Assembly: GCF_001661265.1 (NCBI RefSeq)
Contig: NW_017566992.1
Span: 1,100,892-1,164,891 of the forward strand
Source: Saitoella complicata NRRL Y-17804
Lineage: Eukaryota; Ascomycota; Saitoellomycetes; Saitoellales; Saitoellaceae
DNA length: 64,000 bases
Direction: 5' to 3'
Shown here piece by piece: positions 10,499-22,769 of the stretch. How positions within the stretch are numbered: the first letter of the stretch is position 1; each line of letters begins with the position of its first letter. The notes beneath the pieces were generated by a model that saw only the letters and a program-made list of their open reading frames with translations, was not told the origin of the DNA and made no database searches. The position numbers were made by a program, and so were the translations under genes.

Positions 10499-13400
10499 GG
10501 TGAACCTCTATACTGTTAAAGTAGGGCCGGGCGTGTACTTAAGGGAGCGCAGATATGTTGACGGGAGAACGCAATCGAGGAAACATCGGTATAAAGACGA
10601 TCGCGGAGGGCAGCGTCCTCCCATCAGCCACAGGGACCATGTGGTCTTCGTGGCATAAGCCGGCATGAGCACTTGTAAGTTCGGGAACAGCCAAGGCTCA
10701 CAGGTGGCCCCCAGGGCTTCTAGCCGTCCGGTGTTATGAACCAACGGACCCCGCGATCATGCCTGTTCAGCCGCGGATCTGCGTTGTTTCAAGTCTCGAA
10801 GCTCTTTGTTCGAACTGTACTTTCTAAATTACTCCGTTCCAAAGTGGTGAGACTTTGCCTTCGAATGAAAGGGTATGTACCGTTTTGAAGACTTGTCGCG
10901 CTAATTGGTACTTTTGGTGCAACGGGCCTACGCTGAGCCACTCGAGCCGGCGCCCCCCAGAGGGGCCAAAGCGCAAAAATGTTCTACTTTGTTTTGAGTT
11001 CGCACTACCAGGAGCTCTCCTACAAGGAACCACGCGGCTCGTACTGTCCGCTCAGCCTAGACCCTTGCTAATCGTGAAATGCCCGGATCGAGGAAAGCTC
11101 CCATGGCCAACCATTCGAGCTCGCAGGGGTTGCTCACATAAGCGCTCCAGAGCACATGGCGAGAATTCCGAGGCATTTCCGGATCCTCGGTCAGGCCATG
11201 CGAACGATACTTAATGATTAGCAAGCACGTGGAGTAGATCAGTCAGCATCGTCGTGGGGAAATGACCCTGGCCTCATTGTAGATCTAGACTTTGATAAAC
11301 GTGCCCGCAGCAAGATCGTTGCTGGTTCTGTGCATCTACGGCGGTTTGGTGCGACCATTTTTGCGATTGACAGGTATCAGACGCCGAAGGAACAGTGAGA
11401 GAGCTGTCTTGGCACAGATCAAACTGCCTTTCGCCTGGAATACCCCTCCCCCAACGACTGTTATGCAAGCTGTAGCGGTCGCCTTCCAATACGCTTTGCA
11501 TGGCCTGATTGGTTGGTCGGTGTTTGCATGACTGGACGCCGGCGCCTCGCCCCGGTGGGCACCGACTTCAAGCCGGCCGCATTCAATTGAAAGGCAAGAA
11601 ATTCAGGCAAAGAATGCTTTGGAAGAACGAGGCATAGGGTGGCACCAACGTCATTCATAATATGTTGATAAGCTCGGCTGAGGCTTCACAAGGACCCTGA
11701 TGGTCCGAGACCCCTGGGGGTCAAGTGGCCGCACTGCTAATGTACGGCTCCGCAACCCTGCTTTCTTGCGCAATTCACCGATCAGTGAGTAAAATACGAT
11801 CCTCGAAACCCCGGCTGGAAATTCGTAGCAGACGGCACGAGGCAGGTCTAAGCAGACGGGGAGTAAACTTTGACAGAAGACGGACAGAGGGCAAGCATGG
11901 CTTTGACATCATCTCGATCATCCATGGCTGGGGTGCCGTGTGGCCAAGCACCAATCATTGCTTCCTGTGAAGGACCTTTTCCTCTACACCAAATCCTTCT
12001 CGAAAAACGTGTCACTGTTGATGCTGCCGCTGTAACGATCGTCGGATAAGCCGGGTCTGTAGTTCCGGTACTTCTATAATCCTCCGCCACATCACATTTT
12101 CCAGGACCCTTAGTATTCATCCGTTGACGCACTGCGCCGCCGTCTTCGCTTCTCGTAGGACCCGTATGTATCTACTAGCCGGTGATACTTGTCCGGTTTT
12201 CATATCCCCACAGGTTAAGTCCTTACATCCGCGGGTAGGTGCGCAGAAGTAATCGCACGCGGAATAGAAGCTACTACATGTAGATTCCTAGCTGTATGTA
12301 CATGTCCTCGCAGAGGGGTATTTGGTACGTCCGAAACACCACCGGCGGGAGTGCCTCAATTCGAAGGAGCTCCGATGAGGCGTACGACTTTGAGTTTCTA
12401 CATTCCTCGAGGGAGCTTTCTAGTGCTGGAGCAATCAGAAGTTTCTTGTCAGCTTCTGACTTTGGCAGTTTGAGCCGATCACGCGGATCGGAAGCAGCTC
12501 GTTGAAAGCACAGCCGGAGGAGTTCTATGGAAGGGGTGCTCTGTCCCAACACCGGCATAGTCCTGAGTTCTGCCCGGGCTTGAGCTGGACGAGAGTAGGT
12601 GCTGCTTGGTCATGAGAATATACGCGGCTGACTAGGCTTATATGCGCCGTAAACGTATACCGAGGATTTGAATTCACGGTTGCCTACGTACGCGTTGGTG
12701 TATTGAGCTCGTTACTTGGCCATGCGGTTAAAGCCATGGCCAATTGACACGCGTGCGGTTGCGCCGACCGCGGACGCAAATGCAGCAACTGCAACAAATC
12801 TAGAGCTGCAATGTACCCGAACTCCTCGACGTAGTAAGAATTATGCTCATGTCTCAATGCCCAGATGTTGTCTACCATGCCCTCGCACGCAGATATCCGT
12901 CAAACTCCGACGTTGCCATGTGTTTCGATGGTCTTATTTCTTCGGCAGAAGTGACAAACAACCTGGGCCCCTCTACATCTGATCTTAGACCTGCCAGATA
13001 CTCTTCGTCAACGTCCCTGTGTGACCACTCCCCATTTCGGTGCGCCCATTGTCAAACACTAACGACGTCGCATGAAGTGGGTTATCCTGCTTCACATAAA
13101 CCCATGCCGTCCTCGCTTACCTGGTATGTTGATTGGGCCCCCTCAAATTTAAATTACCTAGGTAGACAACATATAGCCATGGATCGCCCGGCAGCAAGTC
13201 TCCAACATTATCGACACTCGGGCCCTTTCGCAGATCCTGGGCCTGATCATGATCATGAGCGCAACCGTTTGAACGCACCCGTTCTCGAGGGACCGGCTAC
13301 CCAATTTCGTGAATTGCGTATTTTCCTAGCCGTGACGCCAGTATGGGCAAGTAACATGCATCTTGACCAGATGAGGCCTGAGTAAGTGCTGGTCTGACAT

Positions 13401-13635
13401 CGTGGTACTACCCGTCCGTAACAACAGCGTGAACAAAACCGAAACAGGGTTCATTGATATGTGAACACAAAAGTAAGGAAGGTGCAGCGTAGGCGTAGGT
13501 AGGTCTGTTCAATATATGTGAAAGATTCATGTCAATTTAACAGCAATAGCGATCTAAGTACAAAGCACCGGAACAGAAACAGTGCAATAAAAACCCATGT
13601 CCGTAACTCTAAAAGCAAACTTAAAGCTAGGCCGC
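10499..13635. other. 3.1 kb gene-free stretch between MADS gene and FKS1 3' end
   Basis: No convincing coding region, RNA gene or mobile element is seen. Open frames here are short, lack codon bias and resemble no family I know; the longest is a 180-codon frame at 12843-13385 (+). The left part should be the MADS-gene promoter and the last 200 nt the FKS1 3'UTR. A TGATCATGATCA palindrome lies near 13245. A long non-coding transcript or decayed gene is possible but nothing in the sequence demands it. Confidence 0.5.
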
Positions 13636-16600
13636 TTAAGCGGCAGTCGTGGTGGTCGTGGCCCAAGAGGCGGTCTTCCTGGTGTAGGAAAGATGAGTCC
13701 TGGTCAACGCAGGCTGACGCAAGTCTTCCGGAATGCTAACACCAGTACCCCAGTTCTTGCCCTCAATCAAGGGAGCGACGATGAGAGCCAAGAAGACAAT
13801 CAAGATAGCGAAGTAAAGGGTCGCGTACCTCCTAACAATACGCTTGCGCAACTTGTTCTGCTTGAGGGAGAAAATAGGAGGACGAATCTGGCGGGAAGGA
13901 CGAAGCCAGAAGAGCATCATCGAGTGCCAGCGGTCAATGTAAGGAATACACAAGGCCGGGAGCAAGATGAAGAGGATCATGTGTCCCAACAAGAAGTCGG
14001 CAGAGAAGAGACCAAGCTCAGAGACCTTGCAAGCGAACTCACGAAGTGGCTGAGAGAAGGCATGTCCACCAAGGTTGCGGCCGTACCACTTACCAGTCCA
14101 CCATCCCAAGTTGGAACTATCGTGCTTGAACTCACGAGTCAAGCAGAGGCAGATGATGAGCTTGTAGACGAAACGCTGGATGGCGGTGGAGCAAATCATA
14201 CCAAGAATGGCCTTAGCCAAAGACCAGTTCTCCAAGTACCACATCGCCTCGAAACAAATGATGAGGATAATAACAGCAATGGCGTGAGCGATGGCAGCAA
14301 GGACAGCACCGAACTTCTTGCAGCAGACAGAGAAAAGAGGACCCATACAACAGGCCATAGCACCGAACATCATAGCGACACCAGCGTTGACAGCGATAGG
14401 AGCCAAGGACAGAAGGGCAACGCGAATAAGACCGTTAGTAGGCTCAGCACCTCCAGTGTCGGTCTGGGCGTTGATGAACAAGTAGGGGATGAGGGTGAGG
14501 CAGACCAACAGAATGGGGCCGAGAACCTCGCTGAAGAAGATGTTGCCAAAACCAGCACGAGGAATGTCACCGGACAACTTCTCAGAAGGAAGACCAAGGA
14601 CCTTGCGCTTGTAACCAGTGATACGGGTACGAGACAAACGGCAGTAACCGATCCAGGAGTTGGCGTGCGAACGAGAGTTACCACGAGACAACCAGCGGAT
14701 GAACTCACGGTAATCCACGAAGAAGTCGGTCCAAGAGAACTGGTGAGGGTTGAAGACGAAAGGCGAAATACACAAAGCCAACAATGAAACCCAGAAGTAG
14801 ACCAAGTGGACGACCCAAGTAGTCATAGTGGCGAACAACAACATCATGATCGATCGCGCACCAAGGTAGATCGAGGGACCGGCGAAACGAGAGTACAAGA
14901 TAGAGAAGGGCATACGCGCAGTAGCGAAACCACGTCCAGTACCGATGTAACGAGCACCACCGAGTGCCAAGTTGGTCAACAAGGAGTGCGAGTAGATCTG
15001 ACAGACGAACACCTCGAACAAGGGGGAAAGAGAACCGAAGTGCTTGGCGAGACGGGTAGCCGCACGCCAGAAACCACGCTCAGTAAGCTCCTGAACAACG
15101 AGAGGGACGAAAGCGATGAAGAACACGATGAAAATGGACAAGATACAACGCTTGACCCACTGAATGATGGGGTGAACGTTGTAACATCCAGTAGGCACGA
15201 GAGGGTCGGTAATCGGGGCACCCGAAGCGACAACACAGAGCGTGACTTCGTGCTTCAACGCACCAATGCTGAGAAGGACGATCATGAAGAGCTGCACAGA
15301 CAAAATGATGAACAAGTTGTTGATGTGGAAACCAGGGTGGGCGTAGTAGAAAGACAAGAAACGGTCGAGAGGAAGCTGAGTGCCGAGGTAGTAGTACTCA
15401 CGAGACAACATCTGCTCTCCCATACCAGTACCGATCTTGGTGGTGAAGTTGAGAATAGATCCGAAACCCAGGTCACGACCCTTACCACATTGGTAGTACT
15501 CACAGTGCTTGATACGACCACCACGCATGAAAGCGTTCATACCGGCGTAGATATCTTCGTTCAAGTGCAATCCCTTCTGAGCCTTAGAGACACCACCACG
15601 TGTAGTCATGAAAATGCCGTTCAAGAAATCAGGGTGACCGTAGTGGAGCTTACCACCGATCTGAGCCAAAGTACGAGCGAACAAGGTACCGAAGGTCTGT
15701 TCCTTTCCGGCAGCAACGTCACCGAGGACACCAACGTTCTCAGAGAAAATGTACTCACGAGCACCGAGAATGGCCACGGGGTTGGTAGTCTGAGGAGCAA
15801 GACCAGGAGTGTAAGGAGAGACATTGTTGTTGTCAGGAGACAACTCCTCGAACTCAGCAAGAACGGAACGGATCTTAAGACACTCCTCAAGGTAGTTGTC
15901 CTGGTTAGCATCGATAAGCTGGATGTATTCACCGCGGTAGAAAATAATGGCGTGGTTCTGGTTGTCGGACTTTCCGTCTCCCAAGATGGGATTACCAGAG
16001 AGCTGAACACGGAACTTAGGACGACGCTTGCCATCCTCCATGATCTCGGAGTGACCGTCAATCAAGCATGAGTAGATACGGGGCTCCTCGCCCTCCTCGA
16101 GAGGGGCCTCCTCGTCCAAGTAGGCAATCTGCAAGTCGGGGTAAGCACGGAGCAAGAACTCGGTGTTCTCCTGCTCCTCCTTGTTGAACTTAGAATAACG
16201 CTGCATAGAGATCAAGAACTTAAACTTGCGACGAGCCATGCGCTCGAGCTCACGCTCCAACTTATCAGTGTTACCACCGAACATCTGAACGACCTCGGGG
16301 TTCTCAACACGGTATAAGAGCTTGATGGCCTTGGCGTAGTTCATGAAACCAGAAACAGTACGGTACAAAGTCTGGGAACGGAGTGAAGCCCAGATACGGG
16401 TACGGAGAGTGTACTCAGGAGCAGCGCTCTTGAAACCAATGCAGTAGAAAGGCAAGTCATCAATCTGGCTCTTGACAGCGTCCTTCTCATCCTTCTCGAA
16501 AGGAGAGGGTCCGGCGCCGTTGAAAACAGCGGTTTCCTCAGCCAAGATCTTGGTGTCCTTGACGAAGCACTCCCACTCGACAGGGTGAAGCTGCTTCAAG

Positions 16601-19395
16601 TACTCCAAAAGAGTGACACGGGACAATTGATCCTCCTCACGGATAATCTCACGAAGGGACAACAAGATCTTCTCACTGTAGTGGGGAACCAAAACAGTGA
16701 AAGTAGGCATATTGTCAACCGGAAGAGGCTCAGGGATAGGAGTAGACAAGGACTGAGCGAAGAAAGAGATACGACGCTCAGCCTCAGAGTGCGCAGGGAA
16801 GAACTCAGTGTTGAAGGAGTGGTCTTCCTGGCTGACGAAGAAGGTAGGGGGGCGGAGAGTCCTCTTACCCTCCTGCTCAGAGGGAACCTGGTGGTACAAC
16901 AACTTCTGGACGTGGTCAATGGCCAACAAGTGCTCGCGGTACATGGAGATAACGACAGCGTTCCAGATCTGAGAGATCAAAACCTTGGGCTTATACTTGA
17001 TCTCCATGTCGTTGGTAGCCAAGATCTTGGAGTAGATACGCTTGGGCAAACGAGAGAATATGTTCCTCCAGGGAGTCCAGATGGAGATACCGAGGTAGAA
17101 GGAACGAGCGACGGAAAAGATGGTGTTCCAGATAATGTACCACAAGAAGGTATCCAAGAAGAACAAAACCAAGTCAACGAGGTACATCATACCCAAGAGA
17201 ATCTTACCGTGACGACGGCAAAGGTAGTTCTTCAAGATCTTGTCTCCGGGGCAGTTCTCGATGGTCATGGTAGACAAGACACGGATGGGGTCCTTGATGG
17301 AAAGGGTCAAGAACCAATAGGACTCGATGAGCTTGCAAAGGAAGACAAGAACCCAGAGACCGTACGACATCCACATGTCCTTACCTGTCAACCTAGCGTA
17401 CGAAGCCGTGAAGGTCTGGGACGCAACGTAACGCCTGGACTTCCCAGTCAAGTAGTTCCCGAACAGAGAACCGAGCGGAATGATAGCGAAGAAGAAGAAC
17501 GTAATGAGCGCGATGATAAAGTGAACAACACCGACAATCACGGCGATCTTGCCCTCCTGGCCAGACTCGCTCAAGGAGAAGATGTAAATACCGGGAGCCA
17601 AGTTGATAGCGAAGATGATACAGATGAACAACAACCTCTTGGACAAGTGCTGCGCACCAGCCCATGCACGGGGAACGTAACGCCATTCACAGAGAGTGGC
17701 GACAATCATCAAGAACGAAGCGATAGCACCACCGAAACCGACAGCACCAAGGTAAGCAGCCCTAGGAGGCTTGTTGTCCTGGGTTTGAACGTAGTTGTGG
17801 GTGTAGAGAGTAGGCGAGTTGTAAGCAGTGTAGAACCAGAAAGTAGAGACGTGGATGACCCAGATACGGTTGAAGTTGGTAGCCATGTGGAACCAAGAAC
17901 GAGACTCCTTATAGGTCTTGAAGAAAGCCTTGCCCCAATTGACATCGTGCAACTTGTGGAGACGCTCAGAGGCAGGGATGTCAATCAAGGGGGTCTTGTC
18001 GTTGAGCTGGATGCGCTTGATACCCTCGGGATACCAGAACAACTGGTTGATATCATCGTAACCAATAATGGACTTGTGGTCACGCTCACGACGGACGTAC
18101 TTGCCATCGTTGATCTCGTAACCTTGGTCACGCATGAACCTGTAAAGAGGGGTGATAACCTCGGTGAGGTACTTGCCCTCCTCAGCGGGCTCAGTCATGT
18201 TCTGGCACTCGGGGGAGCGAAGGTAGTCGTCACAGCACTTGAAGATGAAACAGAGTGCCTCAGGAGTGAAACGGACCTGATTTGCCTCACCCCAGCACAT
18301 GAGGTACAAAGCCAATTGCTGACAACGGTCATGCTGGCTCATCTGATTCATCTTGGTCTTCCAGCGGTACTCGGCGGCCTCAAGGGAGTTGTCACCCTCG
18401 AAAGCAGCAAGGGTACCCTCGACATCGCCAGAGTCAGCCTGGGCCTTCTTCTTCTTAGCGGCCCTCTTAACCTTACGAGAAGCCTTACCGATCTTCATGT
18501 TGGCGAAGCCAACGGCGTCGTCCATGTCCAACTGAGCAGCGAAGTACCACTTGCGGTAGTTGGCGTTGTCACCACCAATGTAATCGGCGTGCAAGCTGAG
18601 CAAAGCCTGGTTAGCTGTCATACGCGACGCACGAGAGTCAAGCAAAGTCATCAAGTGGTCGAACATATTACGCATGTTGTCCCGTTGAAAACCGAACTTG
18701 TTGGCCAAGTCGATGAAGATGTCCTCAATCTCCTCGGCGCGAAGAGGGATCTGGTTGTCGGCGGTCCAGGCGGGGTAAGGCTCGCGAGAGCGAGATTGGG
18801 CAGCAGCGGCGTAGTCGGTACCGTAGACGGGGGTAGAGACACCGGAGGAGCGGTTACCGTTGAAGGAAAGCTGGCTGGAGTCCGGACGGTATCCACGACG
18901 ACCGTCACCGGCCATCTGGGACAAAGAGTCCGTAGAAGGACCGTAGGACTGATACCTGGGGTCGGAAGCGTAAGCATCCATGTCCGGGTGGCGAGCTTGG
19001 TCGCTCCTCATGGTGAAGTCAGAGAAAGTTTCAGACTCGTCCTCGTCACCCCTCATCTTGCCCTTGCCGCGGGGAACGGGCAAGTGAGAAGAAGAGTCGG
19101 CAGGGTATGCATCGTGAGGGTAGTCCTCAGCGTAACCATCCTGACGATAGTAACCCTGGTCCTGGGCATATTGGCCCTGCTGGCCGTAGTAAGAGTCTCC
19201 GACTTCGGAGTCCTCGTAGTAGCCCTGTCCGTCGGCGTGTCCGTCGGCGTATCCGTGACCCTGAGCAACGTACCCGTCGTCCTGGGCGTACTGGGCGTTA
19301 AGCTGACCGTGCTGATCGTAGCCGTCCTCGCCGTAGTACGAGTCGGTCTGTTGAGCCGGAGCGTACTGGTCGTCGTATTGCTGAGGATGCGACAT
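13636..19395 (-). CDS. FKS1: 1,3-beta-glucan synthase catalytic subunit (GT48)
   Basis: Plasma-membrane synthase that polymerises UDP-glucose into beta-1,3-glucan, the main wall polymer; the target of echinocandins. Single exon, 1919 aa, normal family length. Order: hydrophilic Tyr/Gln/Asp-rich N-terminus (1-~230), FKS domain 1 ([29 protein letters not shown]), a first membrane block (~510-860), the large cytosolic GT48 domain (~900-1370, with [18 protein letters not shown] and [22 protein letters not shown]), then a second membrane block to the C-terminus. Echinocandin hot spot 1 reads FLTLSIKDP from Phe695; the hot-spot-2 region reads QWVKRCIL from Gln1412. The long open frames on the opposite strand reflect biased codon use. 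Transcribed divergently from the GAS1-like gene. Confidence 0.97.
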   Translation of the reverse strand: MSHPQQYDDQYAPAQQTDSYYGEDGYDQHGQLNAQYAQDDGYVAQGHGYADGHADGQGYYEDSEVGDSYYGQQGQYAQDQGYYRQDGYAEDYPHDAYPADSSSHLPVPRGKGKMRGDEDESETFSDFTMRSDQARHPDMDAYASDPRYQSYGPSTDSLSQMAGDGRRGYRPDSSQLSFNGNRSSGVSTPVYGTDYAAAAQSRSREPYPAWTADNQIPLRAEEIEDIFIDLANKFGFQRDNMRNMFDHLMTLLDSRASRMTANQALLSLHADYIGGDNANYRKWYFAAQLDMDDAVGFANMKIGKASRKVKRAAKKKKAQADSGDVEGTLAAFEGDNSLEAAEYRWKTKMNQMSQHDRCQQLALYLMCWGEANQVRFTPEALCFIFKCCDDYLRSPECQNMTEPAEEGKYLTEVITPLYRFMRDQGYEINDGKYVRRERDHKSIIGYDDINQLFWYPEGIKRIQLNDKTPLIDIPASERLHKLHDVNWGKAFFKTYKESRSWFHMATNFNRIWVIHVSTFWFYTAYNSPTLYTHNYVQTQDNKPPRAAYLGAVGFGGAIASFLMIVATLCEWRYVPRAWAGAQHLSKRLLFICIIFAINLAPGIYIFSLSESGQEGKIAVIVGVVHFIIALITFFFFAIIPLGSLFGNYLTGKSRRYVASQTFTASYARLTGKDMWMSYGLWVLVFLCKLIESYWFLTLSIKDPIRVLSTMTIENCPGDKILKNYLCRRHGKILLGMMYLVDLVLFFLDTFLWYIIWNTIFSVARSFYLGISIWTPWRNIFSRLPKRIYSKILATNDMEIKYKPKVLISQIWNAVVISMYREHLLAIDHVQKLLYHQVPSEQEGKRTLRPPTFFVSQEDHSFNTEFFPAHSEAERRISFFAQSLSTPIPEPLPVDNMPTFTVLVPHYSEKILLSLREIIREEDQLSRVTLLEYLKQLHPVEWECFVKDTKILAEETAVFNGAGPSPFEKDEKDAVKSQIDDLPFYCIGFKSAAPEYTLRTRIWASLRSQTLYRTVSGFMNYAKAIKLLYRVENPEVVQMFGGNTDKLERELERMARRKFKFLISMQRYSKFNKEEQENTEFLLRAYPDLQIAYLDEEAPLEEGEEPRIYSCLIDGHSEIMEDGKRRPKFRVQLSGNPILGDGKSDNQNHAIIFYRGEYIQLIDANQDNYLEECLKIRSVLAEFEELSPDNNNVSPYTPGLAPQTTNPVAILGAREYIFSENVGVLGDVAAGKEQTFGTLFARTLAQIGGKLHYGHPDFLNGIFMTTRGGVSKAQKGLHLNEDIYAGMNAFMRGGRIKHCEYYQCGKGRDLGFGSILNFTTKIGTGMGEQMLSREYYYLGTQLPLDRFLSFYYAHPGFHINNLFIILSVQLFMIVLLSIGALKHEVTLCVVASGAPITDPLVPTGCYNVHPIIQWVKRCILSIFIVFFIAFVPLVVQELTERGFWRAATRLAKHFGSLSPLFEVFVCQIYSHSLLTNLALGGARYIGTGRGFATARMPFSILYSRFAGPSIYLGARSIMMLLFATMTTWVVHLVYFWVSLLALCISPFVFNPHQFSWTDFFVDYREFIRWLSRGNSRSHANSWIGYCRLSRTRITGYKRKVLGLPSEKLSGDIPRAGFGNIFFSEVLGPILLVCLTLIPYLFINAQTDTGGAEPTNGLIRVALLSLAPIAVNAGVAMMFGAMACCMGPLFSVCCKKFGAVLAAIAHAIAVIILIICFEAMWYLENWSLAKAILGMICSTAIQRFVYKLIICLCLTREFKHDSSNLGWWTGKWYGRNLGGHAFSQPLREFACKVSELGLFSADFLLGHMILFILLPALCIPYIDRWHSMMLFWLRPSRQIRPPIFSLKQNKLRKRIVRRYATLYFAILIVFLALIVAPLIEGKNWGTGVSIPEDLRQPALTRTHLSYTRKTASWATTTTTAA

Positions 19396-21152
19396 TGTTT
19401 AAAACGTTGCGAAAACTGTTCATCATCTCGGTCAATACACGGTCGAAATTGTAACGAGATAAGGAAAAACGTACAATCAACCTAACAAGCTGCTCTGTTC
19501 TTAAAATGATTGAGTAGATGGCGATAAGATGTCGGCCGAACGAGAGTGAGAAAACAGGAATGTATGCTCCCCTTCTTCTCAAAAGTCAAGTCGTCAAACG
19601 ATCGAGAGTGGTCGACTTCTTTCTCCAAATGCGTTCACGAAACCGGTTCGCTTGGCAAAAGAGAAGTGAGAAAGGGTGAAGACGACGAGCTTGAGAATCA
19701 AACAGTCGTTTCTTCTAGGGGGAGAGGTGCTGGAGAAGCAGTATACTTCTAGACGGTGTGGCGATTTCGGTCTGACCTGGGTGGCCCGGGACTGATTTGA
19801 AGCCTCATTTTCTTCGAAGGGGGGACCTGGGTGTGTATGTTAGGGGTACGAAGAAACTAGACTAGTCCGAGCAGGAAGTAAACAGCTGTTGTTAAGCCAG
19901 CGATACGCAGATTCGAGGACGATACGACAGGGAAAAGAGCAGGGTCTATGCTAAGCTATTTTACCTCTTCACTGCCGTTTTCCCAGCTCTTCTCGACCCT
20001 TTTCCCGTCACCTTCTGCCTTCTCTTCCTCGAGCACCCGAGCACCACCTACGTTGAAGGCTTCCCTCGCGCGCGTATGAAAGCCCAAGTGCGTGGATCCT
20101 TGCACTAATCAAACCTCCCCTCGCTGCCAGATCAGCCTGGTATTACATATATAGCTACACTCGTAACTCTACAGACCGGCTCAGAACCTATCTCTCAACG
20201 TTACGTCTCGGCACCCATGCGGGCCAGTTCCGGCATGGTCAAAGCTGTCTCCTTGGGGAGAATCTCGGGTTGACGCGCTGTTTTCTTCGAATTTCTTGGC
20301 GGCGGCAACGCGCGCGCGAGAGATTACTTCTAATTTTAGCAACACGTGTAAGATGCAACATCGAGAAAAAAACAGCGATTGATCGATCGTCTTCGGTTTG
20401 GTTGCCAGAATCAGATGGAGTAGGGTTCGATGCGGAGTCGTACGTCATTCATCACCTGTATGTAACCTTGCAATCATCGAGGGCGTATGAATGCAGTACT
20501 ATTATCGGAGACGACCTACGTACGAAGACATCATGGACCTCGAGTGTGGGAATTGCCAAGTCCGGATCAGTCCAGTCTCCTTGATATCAGCAGCTACAGC
20601 AGGTTTAGCTACCTTGGTATGCTCGGCAAGGTCGTGGATCTCGGTCCGGTGGAAGCCGTTGCTCGAAATGCGGGTCGCGGTTGAATTGTTAGAGCTTCGA
20701 GCCGGGTATGCCTTGACCAGGTGCAACGTGCACTGTAACGCACAAATGGAATTCGAAAAAGGGTGAGGACCTTGTTTGAAGCAGATTCACAAGTATGTCG
20801 GAGAATAGCGACAGGAATTGATGCGGACAGAGGACTCCCGTTACATGTCGGTCGCCTCCTCTGCCTCTGTCTCGCCAAGATGGGAACTCTCGGCAATTTC
20901 AGCTGGCGCGCGTCTCCAAGGGGACCAATCCCCCTAACACCCAAACACTGGCGAGAGCGGCCGCCGCCCAGCAGACTGCTGCATAGAATAAAACCAAGTG
21001 AATTGCTCCTCCGACACAACCCCCGTCAAGGTCAACGTCAAGGTCGGGCATAGCAGCATCCTCTCCTTCACTACGCAATCTCTGCCTATCATTTACATCG
21101 ACCTACCGAGCTGCTGGTTAGCATCCATCCCACTCCCGGCCGAAATCGCACA
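19396..21152. promoter_or_regulatory. Shared divergent promoter region of FKS1 and GAS1
   Basis: These 1757 nt separate the start codons of two head-to-head cell-wall genes, glucan synthase and glucanosyltransferase. No gene was recognised inside. The region includes one perfect MEF2/Rlm1-type CTA(A/T)4TAG element at 20330-20339, a CG-alternating run just before it (about 20308-20318) and an ACACGTGT at 20342-20349. Co-regulation of the two flanking genes is an inference from the arrangement. Confidence 0.65.
20330..20339. promoter_or_regulatory. MEF2/Rlm1-type MADS site (CTAATTTTAG)
   Basis: Perfect match to CTA(A/T)4TAG, the element bound by MEF2-class MADS proteins including yeast Rlm1. 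It lies between FKS1 and GAS1, about 935 nt from the FKS1 start and 814 nt from the GAS1 start. Rlm1 controls cell-wall genes in yeasts and moulds. About 0.03 matches would be expected by chance in a region of this size at even base composition. Confidence 0.5.
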
Positions 21153-22769
21153 ATGAAGTTTTCCCTTCTTGCCGCCGCTGCGGCATTCACCTCTGTCGTT
21201 TCTGCTGCGACCTCCCTCCCCGCCATCGAGATCCTCGGAAACAAGTTCTTCTACTCCAACAACGGTTCGCAATTCTACGTTCGTGGTGTTGCTTACCAGA
21301 ACGACGTCTCAAACACCACCTCCGCCGATGAGACCTTTGTTGACCCATTGGCCGACACCACCGCGTGTCAGCGTGACGTCAAGCTGATGGAGCCATTGGG
21401 CATTAACAGCATCCGTGTTTACGCCATTAACACCTCCTTGGATCACACTGGCTGTATCGAGGCTTTCGCCGATGCCGGTATCTACATCTTCTCTGACTTG
21501 TCTGAGCCCTCCGAGTCCATTGATCGCGACTCTCCCGCATGGAACACCGAGTTGTACGACCGTTACACTTCCGTCGTTGACGCTCTCGCCAACTACACCA
21601 ACGTCGCCGGTTTCTTCGCTGGTAACGAGGTCACCAACAACGCTTCCAACACTGATGCTTCCGCATTTGTGAAGGCTGCCGTCCGCGACGTGAAGTCCTA
21701 CATGACTTCTAAGGGTTACCGTTCCGTTCCTGTCGGTTACTCCACCAACGATGACTCTGACACCCGTATCCCCATGGCCGAGTACTTCAACTGCGGTGAT
21801 AACTCCACCTCTGTCGATTTCTACGGTGTTAACATCTACGAATGGTGTGGTGACTCTTCCTACACCGAGTCGGGCTACTCTGAGCGTACCGCCGAGTTTG
21901 CCAACTTCTCTGTCCCCTTGTTCATGTCCGAGTTCGGTTGCAACACTGTCACTCCCCGTCCCTTCACTGAGGTCCAGGCCATCTACGGTTCTAACATGAC
22001 TGGTGTCTGGTCTGGAGGTATCGTTTACCAGTGGTTCCAGACTGAGAACGACTACGGTCTTGTCTCCATTGGTTCTGACGGCGCTGCCACCACCTTGACC
22101 GACTACAACAACCTCAAGACCCAGCTCGCCAAGGTTTCCCCCACCACTGTCATGTCCTCTACTTACACCCCCACCAACACTGCTGCTTCCTGCCCTACCA
22201 CGACTGACTGGGAAGCCGCCGCCTCTCCTCTCCCTCCTACGCCGAACGCGTTGTTGTGTGAGTGCATGGTCTCCTCCCTCTCCTGCGGTGCCTCCTCTGG
22301 TATCAACGACACCTCCATCGCTGACCTCTTCGGCTACATCTGTGGTCTCGGTGACTACTGTGGTGGTATCACCGCCAACGGAACCTCTGGTTCTTACGGA
22401 GCTTACTCCATGTGTACCTCCGAGCAGCAGTTGTCTTTCGTCATGAACGCTTACTACCAGGCTCAGGGCTCCTCTGCTCAGGCTTGTGACTTCGGTGGGT
22501 TGGCGGCTACTACCTCTTCTGCCTCTGCCACTGGTACTTGCTCCGCTTTGTTGAAGGAGGCCGGTACCGCTGGTACTGGTACAGTTACAGATTCCCCTGC
22601 TTCTGCTACCTCCAGTGGTTCCTCCTCCAAGTCCACCTCTGGCTCCTCCGCCGAGGCTTCCGGCTCTACTTCCTCCGGCGCCGCCCGCGTCAAGCGTCTC
22701 GGTGAGTGGAAGGTCGTTGTCGGTGGTTTGGCCGGTGTCTTGGGTGGTGTCGCCGTGGCTCTCATCTAA
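21153..22769 (+). CDS. GAS1: GPI-anchored 1,3-beta-glucanosyltransferase (GH72+CBM43)
   Basis: Extracellular GAS/GEL/PHR enzyme that cuts beta-1,3-glucan and transfers the fragment to another chain, elongating wall glucan made by FKS1. 538 aa, single exon. A cleavable signal peptide (MKFSLLAAAAAFTSVVSA) precedes the GH72 domain, whose two catalytic glutamates sit in FFAGNEVTNN (Glu159) and FMSEFGCNT (Glu260). These match the acid/base and nucleophile positions of yeast Gas1. A Cys-rich CBM43/X8 module follows (~365-460, starting LLCECMVSSLSCG). Then come a Ser/Thr/Gly-rich stalk and a hydrophobic tail (VVVGGLAGVLGGVAVALI), the signature of a GPI-attachment signal. The CBM43 makes this a GH72+ member. 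Strong codon bias matches FKS1 and ACO1. Several NxS/T sites suggest N-glycosylation. Confidence 0.96.
   Translation: MKFSLLAAAAAFTSVVSAATSLPAIEILGNKFFYSNNGSQFYVRGVAYQNDVSNTTSADETFVDPLADTTACQRDVKLMEPLGINSIRVYAINTSLDHTGCIEAFADAGIYIFSDLSEPSESIDRDSPAWNTELYDRYTSVVDALANYTNVAGFFAGNEVTNNASNTDASAFVKAAVRDVKSYMTSKGYRSVPVGYSTNDDSDTRIPMAEYFNCGDNSTSVDFYGVNIYEWCGDSSYTESGYSERTAEFANFSVPLFMSEFGCNTVTPRPFTEVQAIYGSNMTGVWSGGIVYQWFQTENDYGLVSIGSDGAATTLTDYNNLKTQLAKVSPTTVMSSTYTPTNTAASCPTTTDWEAAASPLPPTPNALLCECMVSSLSCGASSGINDTSIADLFGYICGLGDYCGGITANGTSGSYGAYSMCTSEQQLSFVMNAYYQAQGSSAQACDFGGLAATTSSASATGTCSALLKEAGTAGTGTVTDSPASATSSGSSSKSTSGSSAEASGSTSSGAARVKRLGEWKVVVGGLAGVLGGVAVALI

Noticed and set aside
12843-13385. 180-codon open frame in the 3.1 kb gap
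   Set aside because: Even composition, no codon bias, no recognisable domain, many Cys/His/Pro scattered without pattern. It looks like chance in GC-balanced DNA.
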